A DNA stretch of 6,522 nucleotides, from contig JAUHZL010000176.1 of NCBI GenBank assembly GCA_030425945.1, positions 1-6,522 of the forward strand. The letters run 5' to 3'. Under the pieces are notes generated by a model that worked only from the letters and a program-made list of their open reading frames with translations, was not told where the DNA came from and made no database searches. Of this stretch, positions 1-6,413 are shown one piece after another (the first letter of the stretch is position 1; each line of letters starts with the position of its first letter). This DNA comes from Alphaproteobacteria bacterium (GTDB lineage: Bacteria; Pseudomonadota; Alphaproteobacteria; Rhodobacterales; Rhodobacteraceae). The position numbers and the translations under genes were made by a program.

Positions 1-1
1 C

Positions 2-3000
2 CTCGAGCATCGCACGACCGAGGGCGGCGGCGGCAAGGGCGCGCCGCGCCAGCCCAGCGTGACGCGGCTGAGCTACACGGTCAGCCTGGCGGTGGCGCTC
101 TGCGAGGGGCCGGTGCGGCGGGTCGGACGGATCTGGGCCGACGGCACCGAGATCGCGCCCGAGAGCCTGACGGTGCGGGTCTATCACGGCGACGCGGAGC
201 AGATGCCCGATCCGAAGATCGAGGCGGTGGAGGGGGCGGGCAACGCGCCGTGCTACCGGGGGATCGCCTATGTCGTGATCGAGGACCTCGACCTGGGGCG
301 GTTCGGCAACCGGGTGCCGCAGTTCAGCTTCGAGGTCGAGCGCGGGGCGCGGGCGGAGGGGCATGTGCCGCTGGCCGACCTCGTGCCCGGGGTGGCGCTG
401 ATCCCGGGGACCGGGGAATACGCGCTGGCCACGACGCCGGTCACCCGGGAGCTCGGGCCGGGGCGCTACGAGGCGGTGAACGTCAACACGCCCTCGGGCC
501 GGGCGGATTTCACCGAGGCGCTGGACGCGCTCCGGGGCGCGCTGCCGAACTGCGGCTCGGCGCTGCTGGTGGTGTCGTGGTTCGGCTCGGACCTGCGCTG
601 CGGGGCCTGCAGGATCGAGCCGAAGGTCGAGTATGCCACGCGCGACGCGGCGGTGATGCCGTGGTCGGTCTCGGGGCGCGGGCGCGCGGGCGGCCCCGAG
701 ATCGGGCGGCTGGAGGAGCGCCCGGTATATGGCGGCACGCCGGCGGATGCGGCGGTGATCGAGGCGCTCCGGGCGATGGCGGCGGCGGGCGGGCCGGGGG
801 TGGTCTATTACCCGTTCATCCTGATGGAGGTGATGCCGGGGAACGGCCTCGGTGACCCGTGGAGCGGGGCGGCGGACCAGCCGGTGCTGCCGTGGCGCGG
901 GCGGATCACGCTGGAGGCGGCGCCGGGGCGGCCGGGCTCGCCCGACGGGACGGCGGCGGCGGAGGTGCAGGTGGCGGCCTTCTTCGGGACCTGCGGCGCG
1001 GCGGATTTCGGGATCGGCGACGGGGTGGTGAGCTATGCCGGGCCACAGGAGTGGTCCTACCGGCGGTTCATCCTGCACCAGGCGGCGCTCTGCGCGGCGT
1101 CGGGCGTCACCGTGGACGCGTTCTGCATCGGCTCGGAAATGCGCGGGCTGACGCAGATCCGGGGGGCGGGCGGCAGTTTCCCCGGGGTCGCGGGCCTCTG
1201 TGCGCTGGCGGACGAGGTGCGCGCGCTGCTGGGGCCGGGGGTGAAGATCGGCTATGCCGCCGACTGGTCGGAGTATTTCGGCTATCACCCACAGGACGGA
1301 TCGGGCGACGTGCTGTTCCCGCTGGATGACCTCTGGGCGCATCCGGAGATCGATTTCGTCGGGATCGACAATTACATGCCGCTGACCGACTGGCGCGAGG
1401 GGACAGAGCACCTCGACGCCGGGGGCGGCGCGGTGGCGGTGTGGGATCTTGCCGCGCTGAAGGGCGGGATCGAGGGCGGCGAGGGCTTCGACTGGTATTA
1501 CGCCGACGACGCCGCGCGGGCGGCGCAGCAGCGCACGCCGATCACGGACGGCGCGCATGGCGAGGACTGGGTCTTCCGCTACAAGGACCTGCGGGGCTGG
1601 TGGGGCTCGGCGCATCATCCGCGCCTGGGCGGCGTGCGGCAGGCCGTGCCGACGGCTTGGGTGCCCGAGAGCAAGCCGATCTGGTTCATCGAGATCGGCT
1701 GCGCGGCGCTCGACAAGGCGACGAACCAGCCGAACAAGTTCCTCGACCTGCTTTCGTCGGAGAGCGCGTTGCCGGTGCATTCGGACGGGCGGCGCGACGA
1801 CCTGATCCAGGCGCGCTACCTGCGGGCGATCCTCGAACACTGGGCCGAGCCGGGGCGCAACCCGGTCTCGTCGGTCTATGGCGGGCCGATGCTGGACCTC
1901 GGGCGCACCCATGTCTGGGCCTGGGACACGCGGCCCTGGCCGGCCTTTCCGAACAACACGGCCCTCTGGGCGGACGGGGTGAACCACGGGCGCGGGCACT
2001 GGCTGACCGGGCGGACGGCGGCCGAGGAACTGGGGGCGGTGATCCTGGAGCTGTGCGCGACGGCGGGGGTGCCGCGGGACCGGGTGGACGTGCGCGAGGT
2101 GCATGGCCTCGTGCGCGGGCTGACCGTGGCGACGGCGGGGCCTGCGCGGGCGGTGTTGCAGCAGCTCGTGGTGGCGCATGGCCTCGACGTGATCGAGCGC
2201 GAGGGAGTGCTGGTGTTCCGCACCCGGCGGGCGCGGCCGGTGATCGGGATCGGGCCGGATGACCTTGTGGCGGACGCGCGCCTCGACGCGGACGTGGAGC
2301 GGAGCCGCGCCGCCGAGGCCGAGATGGCGGGCCGGGTGCGGGTCAGCTTCACCGATGCGGGCGGCGACTACGCGACGCGCACGGCGGAGGCGATCCTGCC
2401 CGGCGATCCGGGCGTGGGGGTCGCGGACAGCGAGGTGCCGCTGGCGCTGACCGTTGCCGAGGGCCGGGCACTGGCCGAGCGCTGGCTGGCCGAGGCGCGG
2501 GTGGCGCGGGACGGCGTGCGGCTGGCGGTGCCGCCGTCGCTGGCGGTGGGGCCGGGCGACCTGATCCGGCTGGCGGGCGACGCGGCGCTGTTCCGGGTCG
2601 ACCGGGTCGAGACCACGGGCGCGCGGCTGCTGGAGGGGGTGCGGGTCGAGCCGTCGGTCTGGGAGCCGGTCGAGAGCGAGGAGGAGGCGGCGAGCCTCGC
2701 CGCCTTCGTGCCGCCGGTGCCGGTGTTGCCGCTGTTCCTCGACCTGCCGGTGATCACCGGCGAGGAGGTGCCGCACGCGCCGCACCTGGCCGTCGCGGCC
2801 GATCCGTGGCCCGGCGCGGTGCAGGTCTGGGCCTCGGGCGAGGACGCGGGCTATGCGTTCGAGCGGTCGATCGCGCGCGGGGCTGTCGTGGGCGTGACCG
2901 AGACCGCGCTGGCCGCCGCCGCGCCGGGGCGCTGGGACCGGGGGCCTGCGCTGCGGGTGCGGGTGACGGGCGGCGGGCTGACCGCCCGGAGCACCGAGCA

Positions 3001-3649
3001 GGTCCTGCGCGGCGCGAACCTGTTCGCCATCGGGGACGGCGAGCCGGGCGGCTGGGAGCTGTTCCAGGCGCGCGACGTCGTGCCGGTGGCGCCGGACCTG
3101 TGGGAGTTGTCCGGGCGGCTGCGGGGGCAGCTCGGCTCGGAGCCCGAGATGCGCGCGGTGCGGGCCGCGGGAAGCTGGGTCGTGGCGCTGGAGGCGGGGC
3201 TGGAGCAGCTGACGCTGGCGGCCTCGGCGCGCGGCTATGTCCGGCACTACCGGATCGGGCCCGCCGGGCGGGGCTATGACGACCCGAGCTACGTCCATGC
3301 CGCGCATGCCTTCGAGGGGCGGGGCTTGCGGCCCTATGCCCCGGCGCATCTGCGCGGGCGCTGGGCGGGCGGCGACCTGGCCGTGAGCTGGGTGCGGCGC
3401 ACGCGGATCGATGGCGACCGCTGGGACGCGGGCGAGGTGCCGCTGGGCGAGGCGGCGGAGCTGTACCGCGTCGAGGTCAGCGTCGGCGGGGCGGTCCGGC
3501 GGGTCGTGGAGGTTGCCGCGCCGGGCTGGGTCTACGGCGCGGCGATGCAGGCGGAGGATGGGATCGCCGGACCTTTCGAGGTCGCGGTGGCGCAGGTCTC
3601 GGACCGGGTCGGGCCCGGTGTTCCGGCAAGGAGGACGTTCAATGGGTGA
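2..3649 (+). CDS. GTA baseplate multidomain 'megatron' protein (gp15/Rcc01698-like), 5' partial
   Basis: Large tail-tip protein of the Rhodobacterales gene transfer agent, a phage-like particle that packages host DNA. The family forms the baseplate hub that contacts the recipient envelope. The frame is open from base 2; the GTG at 59 is probably an internal valine, because the 19 codons before it (starting LEHRTTEGGG) continue the family sequence. About 90 N-terminal residues are judged missing, comparing roughly 1215 visible residues with about 1300 in R. capsulatus (recalled). Counting from codon 59: an N-terminal hub region contains WFGSDLRCGAC (near 173-183). A GTA TIM-barrel domain, glycoside-hydrolase-like, spans about 335-650, with putative acid/base E360 in IGSEMRG and putative nucleophile E545 in WFIEIGC. 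A Phage-tail_3-like domain follows at about 690-860 (VVAHGLDVIEREGVLVFR), then an Rcc01698-type C-terminal domain at about 997-1193. The 3' end overlaps the next gene by 8 bases. Family call is firm; enzymatic activity is inferred. Confidence 0.93.
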   Translation, partial: LEHRTTEGGGGKGAPRQPSVTRLSYTVSLAVALCEGPVRRVGRIWADGTEIAPESLTVRVYHGDAEQMPDPKIEAVEGAGNAPCYRGIAYVVIEDLDLGRFGNRVPQFSFEVERGARAEGHVPLADLVPGVALIPGTGEYALATTPVTRELGPGRYEAVNVNTPSGRADFTEALDALRGALPNCGSALLVVSWFGSDLRCGACRIEPKVEYATRDAAVMPWSVSGRGRAGGPEIGRLEERPVYGGTPADAAVIEALRAMAAAGGPGVVYYPFILMEVMPGNGLGDPWSGAADQPVLPWRGRITLEAAPGRPGSPDGTAAAEVQVAAFFGTCGAADFGIGDGVVSYAGPQEWSYRRFILHQAALCAASGVTVDAFCIGSEMRGLTQIRGAGGSFPGVAGLCALADEVRALLGPGVKIGYAADWSEYFGYHPQDGSGDVLFPLDDLWAHPEIDFVGIDNYMPLTDWREGTEHLDAGGGAVAVWDLAALKGGIEGGEGFDWYYADDAARAAQQRTPITDGAHGEDWVFRYKDLRGWWGSAHHPRLGGVRQAVPTAWVPESKPIWFIEIGCAALDKATNQPNKFLDLLSSESALPVHSDGRRDDLIQARYLRAILEHWAEPGRNPVSSVYGGPMLDLGRTHVWAWDTRPWPAFPNNTALWADGVNHGRGHWLTGRTAAEELGAVILELCATAGVPRDRVDVREVHGLVRGLTVATAGPARAVLQQLVVAHGLDVIEREGVLVFRTRRARPVIGIGPDDLVADARLDADVERSRAAEAEMAGRVRVSFTDAGGDYATRTAEAILPGDPGVGVADSEVPLALTVAEGRALAERWLAEARVARDGVRLAVPPSLAVGPGDLIRLAGDAALFRVDRVETTGARLLEGVRVEPSVWEPVESEEEAASLAAFVPPVPVLPLFLDLPVITGEEVPHAPHLAVAADPWPGAVQVWASGEDAGYAFERSIARGAVVGVTETALAAAAPGRWDRGPALRVRVTGGGLTARSTEQVLRGANLFAIGDGEPGGWELFQARDVVPVAPDLWELSGRLRGQLGSEPEMRAVRAAGSWVVALEAGLEQLTLAASARGYVRHYRIGPAGRGYDDPSYVHAAHAFEGRGLRPYAPAHLRGRWAGGDLAVSWVRRTRIDGDRWDAGEVPLGEAAELYRVEVSVGGAVRRVVEVAAPGWVYGAAMQAEDGIAGPFEVAVAQVSDRVGPGVPARRTFNG
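3628..3634 (+). promoter_or_regulatory. Shine-Dalgarno site for the DUF2793 gene
   Basis: AAGGAGG, a perfect anti-SD match, lies 7 bases before the ATG at 3642, inside the 3' end of the megatron gene. It decides the start of the next gene and suggests translational coupling, since the two reading frames overlap by 8 bases. Confidence 0.85.
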
Positions 3650-4355
3650 AACCGCACGGCTTGGCCTGCCGCTCGTGGAGGGCGGGCAGGCGCAGAAACA
3701 TGTCACGGTGAACGAGGCCTTCGCGCGGCTCGACGCGCTGGGGCAGCTGGTGCTGCAATCGGCGACGCTGACGCTCCCGCCGGGGGCCGCGGCGGAGGGG
3801 CAGGTCTGGGCGGTGCCCGCGGGCGCGGTCAGTGCCTGGGCCGGGCAGGCCGGGCGCCTCGCGGTCTGGCTGAACGGGGGCTGGGACTTCGTCACCCCGG
3901 AGACCGGCTGGCGGGCGTGGCTGGCGAGCGAGGGCGCGCCGGTCGTCTTCGACGGCACCGCGTGGCGGGTGCGGGCCGCGGCGGAGGGGCTGTCGGGCGC
4001 GGCGCTGCGCTGGGACATCGTCGAGTTCGATCACGTCATCGGGGCGGGGGCGACCAGCGACACGGCGGTGCCGATCCCGGCGCAGTCGGTGGTTCTCGGG
4101 ATCACCTGCCGGGTGACCGGGGCGATCACCGGGACGCTGGGCAGCTGGCGGCTGGGGGTGGCGGGCTCGGACGACCGCTATGGCAGCGGGCTGGGCCTGT
4201 CGCTGAACGCCTGGGGGCGCGGGCTGACGGGAACGCCGGTGACCTATTACGGCGACACCGCGCTGCGGCTGACCGCCGAGGGCGGCGCCTTCGCGGGCGG
4301 GTCGGTGCGGTTCGCGGTGCACCGGGCGGTGCTCGACCTGCCGGAGGCGGTCTGA
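3642..4355 (+). CDS. DUF2793 domain protein, probable GTA/phage tail-fibre component
   Basis: Protein of 237 residues. Residues 1-110 match the DUF2793 family by recall: the opening RLGLPLVEGGQAQKHVTVNE, then paired Trp/Gly-rich strands (AEGQVWAVPAG, WAGQAGRLAVWLNGGWDFV, VVFDGTAWRV). DUF2793 proteins are typical of alphaproteobacterial phage and GTA tail loci; from memory, an RcGTA tail-fibre protein (Rcc00171), encoded elsewhere in R. capsulatus, carries a related region. Residues about 125-237 form a Gly-, Thr- and Val-rich, probably all-beta module (DHVIGAGATSDTAVPIP onward) that resembles a receptor- or glycan-binding tip, but no binding site can be assigned. No signal peptide or membrane segment is seen, as expected for a virion protein assembled in the cytoplasm. 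The start is fixed by a perfect SD sequence, and the gene overlaps the megatron stop. The tail role is inferred from family and position. Confidence 0.88.
   Translation: MGETARLGLPLVEGGQAQKHVTVNEAFARLDALGQLVLQSATLTLPPGAAAEGQVWAVPAGAVSAWAGQAGRLAVWLNGGWDFVTPETGWRAWLASEGAPVVFDGTAWRVRAAAEGLSGAALRWDIVEFDHVIGAGATSDTAVPIPAQSVVLGITCRVTGAITGTLGSWRLGVAGSDDRYGSGLGLSLNAWGRGLTGTPVTYYGDTALRLTAEGGAFAGGSVRFAVHRAVLDLPEAV
4343..4347 (+). promoter_or_regulatory. Shine-Dalgarno site for the 100-residue protein
   Basis: GGAGG lies 7 bases before the ATG at 4355, inside the last codons of the DUF2793 gene. It supports the TGATG stop-start overlap as a genuine start and suggests coupled translation of the two genes. 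Confidence 0.75.
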
Positions 4356-4657
4356 TGCGGCAGGTGGTGCTCGACGACCTCCTGCGGATGGCGGTGGCGC
4401 TGGAGGAGGTGGACCCGGACCGCTGGGCGGGCGCGGTGCGGGCGTGGTGCATGCTGGCCCATGCGCAGGACTGCGGGGCGAAACGGATGGGCGCGCGGTC
4501 CGAATGGCCGGGCGTGCTGGCGCTGGTGGTGCCGTCGAGCCTGCGGCCGTTCCGGGCCGAGGCGGGCGGCATCGCCCGGCTGGGCGCGGTCTGCGCGGCG
4601 ATCCTCGACTGGCAGACCGAGCAGGCGATGCGGGGCGGGCGCGGATCACGGCGCTGA
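4355..4657 (+). CDS. Small conserved-type protein of unknown function at the end of the GTA cassette (possibly DUF7742-like)
   Basis: Protein of 100 residues starting MRQVVLDDLLRMAVALEE. It looks soluble and mostly helical: an N-terminal helix (about 3-18), a second helix around 24-40 (WAGAVRAWCMLAHAQDCGAK), a loop, and a third helix about 69-92 (AGGIARLGAVCAAILDWQTE), ending in a basic GGRGSRR tail. No signal peptide or enzyme motif is visible. The ATG shares its A with the TGA of the DUF2793 gene, with GGAGG 7 bases upstream, so it is very probably co-translated with the tail genes. I recall small uncharacterised Rhodobacterales proteins of this size, named DUF7742, with a similar helical plan; the assignment is tentative. 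The function is unknown: a GTA accessory or assembly role is suggested only by position. Existence of the gene is more secure than its family. Confidence 0.75.
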   Translation: MRQVVLDDLLRMAVALEEVDPDRWAGAVRAWCMLAHAQDCGAKRMGARSEWPGVLALVVPSSLRPFRAEAGGIARLGAVCAAILDWQTEQAMRGGRGSRR

Positions 4658-4660
4658 GCG

Positions 4661-4689
4661 TGGATATTTCGGCGGCGACGGTCTATGTA
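4661..4689 (+). promoter_or_regulatory. Candidate sigma70-type promoter for cysE
   Basis: TGGATA (4661-4666, 4 of 6 matches to TTGACA), a 17-base spacer, then TATGTA (4684-4689, 3 of 6 matches to TATAAT). It lies in the 68-base gap before cysE, one of the few A/T-containing patches in a very GC-rich region. Each box alone is weak; position and spacing are the support. It would let cysE be expressed independently of the GTA operon. Confidence 0.35.
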
Positions 4690-4725
4690 GGGGCGGGACA
4701 AGACGCAGCGAACGGATGGATGCCC

Positions 4726-5535
4726 ATGGCCAAGCGACGCCCCGACCTGGCAAGTGTGGACCCGGTGTGGCACCGGATCACGGAAGAGGCACGGCTGGCG
4801 GTGGCGGACGAGCCGCTGCTGGGCGGGCTGGTGCATGCCTGCGTGCTGCATCACGGCTCGCTGGAGCAGGCGCTGGCCTACCGGATCGCGCAGAAGCTGG
4901 CCTCCGGCGAGATGAGCGAGCAACTGGTGCGCGAGATCGCCGACGAGGCCTATGCCGCCGACCCGGGACTGGGCCAGGCGGCGCGGGCCGACATCGTGGC
5001 GGTCTACGACCGCGACCCGGCCTGCCACCGGTTCCTGCAGCCGCTCCTGTATTTCAAGGGCTTCCAGGCCGTGCAGGCCTATCGTGTCGGGCATTGGCTC
5101 TGGCGCGAGGGGCGGCGGGACCTGGCGTATTTCATCCAGATGCGCGTTTCGGAGGTGTTCGGGGTGGACATCCACCCGGCGGCCCGGATCGGGCAGGGCA
5201 TCATGATCGACCACGCCCATTCCATCGTGATCGGGGAAACGGCGGTCGTGGGCGACAACGTCTCGATGCTGCACTCGGTCACGCTGGGCGGCACCGGCAA
5301 GGAAGAAGAGGACCGGCATCCGAAGATCGGCGACGGCGTGCTGATCGGCGCGGGGGCGAAGGTGCTGGGCAATATCCGGGTCGGGGCCTGCTCGCGGGTC
5401 GCGGCCGGGTCGGTCGTGCTGGAGGAAGTGCCGCCCTGCACCACGGTGGCGGGCATCCCGGCGCGGATCGTCGGCGAGGCGGGCTGCGCCCAGCCCGCGC
5501 GCAGCATGGATCACCGGTTCGTCCGGCGCGAGTGA
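4726..5535 (+). CDS. cysE: Serine O-acetyltransferase
   Basis: Transfers acetyl from acetyl-CoA to L-serine, giving O-acetylserine, the substrate of cysteine synthase; cytoplasmic, first step of cysteine synthesis. About 269 residues (E. coli CysE has 273). The N-terminal helical SATase domain spans about 6-120 (DPVWHRITEEAR; LVHACVLHHGSLEQALAYRI). A left-handed beta-helix of hexapeptide repeats runs about 140-245, with GVDIHPAARIGQG, SVTLGGTGKEEEDRHPKIG and GAGAKVLGNI. Alignment to E. coli puts the catalytic Asp143/His158 pair at D148/H163 and His193 at H198. The E. coli Met256 region linked to cysteine feedback is kept as M261 in SMDHRF, but the protein ends four residues after F265 and lacks the terminal Ile that docks into CysK. 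The start is uncertain by two codons: ATGs at 4720 and 4726 are in frame. 4726 is preferred because it gives MAKRRPDL and has GGA spacing better suited to a weak RBS; no strong SD is present. A further ATG at 4716 is out of frame. Confidence 0.95.
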   Translation: MAKRRPDLASVDPVWHRITEEARLAVADEPLLGGLVHACVLHHGSLEQALAYRIAQKLASGEMSEQLVREIADEAYAADPGLGQAARADIVAVYDRDPACHRFLQPLLYFKGFQAVQAYRVGHWLWREGRRDLAYFIQMRVSEVFGVDIHPAARIGQGIMIDHAHSIVIGETAVVGDNVSMLHSVTLGGTGKEEEDRHPKIGDGVLIGAGAKVLGNIRVGACSRVAAGSVVLEEVPPCTTVAGIPARIVGEAGCAQPARSMDHRFVRRE

Positions 5536-5548
5536 CGCCGGGTCGCGA

Positions 5549-5578
5549 TTGACGCCTGCGCCCCCGGTCCGCGACGCT
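5549..5578 (+). promoter_or_regulatory. Candidate promoter for the crotonase gene
   Basis: TTGACG (5549-5554, 5 of 6 to the -35 consensus), an 18-base spacer, then GACGCT (5573-5578). The -10 box is poor against the E. coli consensus, but GC-rich -10 elements ending GCT are common in Rhodobacterales sigma70 promoters (recalled pattern). Transcription would begin near 5585, leaving a leader of about 25 bases before the ATG at 5610. Confidence 0.35.
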
Positions 5579-5598
5579 GTGCGCGGCGGAACCGGGGG
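5561..5598 (+). repeat. Nested inverted repeat (RNA hairpin) covering part of the crotonase RBS
   Basis: Outer arms CCCCCGGT (5561-5568) and ACCGGGGG (5591-5598) are perfectly complementary. Inner arms CCGCG (5569-5573) and CGCGG (5582-5586) stack directly on the 5' side, with an 8-base loop and a 4-base bulge (5587-5590): 13 G/C-rich pairs. The 3' arm runs into the crotonase Shine-Dalgarno sequence. No T-run follows, so it is not a standard intrinsic terminator. High local G+C makes chance hairpins more likely, but two stacked perfect stems are notable. Confidence 0.5.
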
Positions 5599-5602
5599 AA
5601 GG
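5595..5602 (+). promoter_or_regulatory. Shine-Dalgarno site for the crotonase gene
   Basis: GGGGAAGG with a 7-base gap to the ATG at 5610 supports that start. Its first four bases belong to the 3' arm of the hairpin at 5561-5598. Confidence 0.6.
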
Positions 5603-5609
5603 CGCGGGC

Positions 5610-6413
5610 ATGGCGGATCTGGTCGAGGTGACGGGGGCCGAGGGTCCGGTCGCGGAGGTGCGGCTGGCGCGGCCCGAGAAGAAGAACGCCGTCACGCTGG
5701 AGATGCTCGACGCGCTGACCGCCGCGGGCGAGACGCTGGCCGGTGCCCCCGGCCTGCGGGCGGTGGTGCTGACGGGGGCGGGCGGGGACTTCTGCGCGGG
5801 CATCGACACCGGGACGCTGATGGCGATGGCCGGGCGGCTCGACGCGCTGAAGGCCGAGGTGCTGGACCTGCCCGAGGGCGAGATCGCCAACCGCTTCCAG
5901 AAACCCGCGAAGGTGTGGCGCGATCTGCCGGTGCCGGTGATCGCGGCGATCGAGGGCGTGTGTTTCGGCGCGGGGATGCAGATCGCGCTGGGCTGCGATG
6001 TGCGGATCGCGGCGCCGGGCGCGCGGCTGTCGATCATGGAGGCGCGCTGGGGGCTGATCCCCGACATGGGGATCAGCCTGAGCCTGCCCCGGCTGATGCC
6101 GATGGACCGGGCGCTGGAGCTGATCCTGACGGCGCGGGTGCTGTCGGGGACGGAGGCGGCGGCGGCCGGGCTGGTGACGCGGGTGTCGGACGATCCGCTG
6201 GCCGCGGCGCGGGCGCTGGCCGACGAGATCGCGGGACAGTCCCCCGACGCGGTGCGCGCCGGAAAGGCGCTGGCGACGGTGGTCTGGGGCGGGGCGAGCG
6301 CCGCGGAGGGGCTGAAGCTGGAAGCGGTGTTGCAGGCCCGGATCATGGGCGCGCCCAACCAGGTCGAGACGGTCATGGCGCGGATGGGCCAGCGCGCGCC
6401 GGTCTACCGCTGA
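5610..6413 (+). CDS. Crotonase / enoyl-CoA hydratase family protein
   Basis: Protein of 267 residues, the usual length for a single-domain crotonase that acts on acyl-CoA thioesters in the cytoplasm. Family marks in order: LARPEKKNAV (19-27), the first oxyanion-hole segment FCAGID (61-66), the second segment GVCFGAGMQIALGCDVRIA (116-134), the IMEARWGLIPDMG block (142-154), then LTARVLSGTEAAAAGLVTRV (173-192). Aligned to rat mitochondrial enoyl-CoA hydratase, the second catalytic Glu (rat 164) is kept as E144 here, but the first (rat 144) is Q124, and the oxyanion Gly141 position is A121. The Q-containing pattern GLQIALG...VMEIKWGLVPDMG is recalled from a subfamily annotated only as crotonase/enoyl-CoA hydratase (PRK07509-like), so ordinary hydration of 2-enoyl-CoA is not assured; an isomerase or other thioester reaction is possible. 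It sits 74 bases after cysE with its own candidate promoter; no functional link with cysE is evident. Substrate unknown. Confidence 0.92.
   Translation: MADLVEVTGAEGPVAEVRLARPEKKNAVTLEMLDALTAAGETLAGAPGLRAVVLTGAGGDFCAGIDTGTLMAMAGRLDALKAEVLDLPEGEIANRFQKPAKVWRDLPVPVIAAIEGVCFGAGMQIALGCDVRIAAPGARLSIMEARWGLIPDMGISLSLPRLMPMDRALELILTARVLSGTEAAAAGLVTRVSDDPLAAARALADEIAGQSPDAVRAGKALATVVWGGASAAEGLKLEAVLQARIMGAPNQVETVMARMGQRAPVYR

Noticed and set aside
59..61. GTG at 59 as the true start of the megatron gene
   Set aside because: The frame is open to the window edge, the upstream codons continue the family sequence, and there is no SD before 59.
859..2262. Plus-strand alternate-frame open stretches inside the megatron gene (859-1329, 1441-2262)
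   Set aside because: Gly/Ala/Arg-rich translations in the +1 frame of a well-matched long gene; no start signals or motifs.
3639..4649. Long minus-strand open frame (336 codons) opposite the DUF2793 and small genes
   Set aside because: Its product is Arg/Pro/Ala-rich low-complexity sequence with no family resemblance, as expected for the complement of GC-rich genes; the plus-strand genes have SD sites and recognisable domains.
4126..5514. Minus-strand open frame of 462 codons opposite cysE
   Set aside because: It is antisense to a firmly identified cysE; His/Arg/Pro-rich translation typical of a GC shadow.
5561..5598. Hairpin between cysE and the crotonase gene as an intrinsic terminator of cysE
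   Set aside because: No T-run follows the stem (next bases AAGGCGCGGG); the position over the RBS favours a translational effect or chance in GC-rich DNA.
5279..6376. Minus-strand open frame of 365 codons opposite the crotonase gene and the end of cysE
   Set aside because: Ser/Ala/Arg/Pro-rich shadow spanning two real genes and their gap, with no recognised domain.
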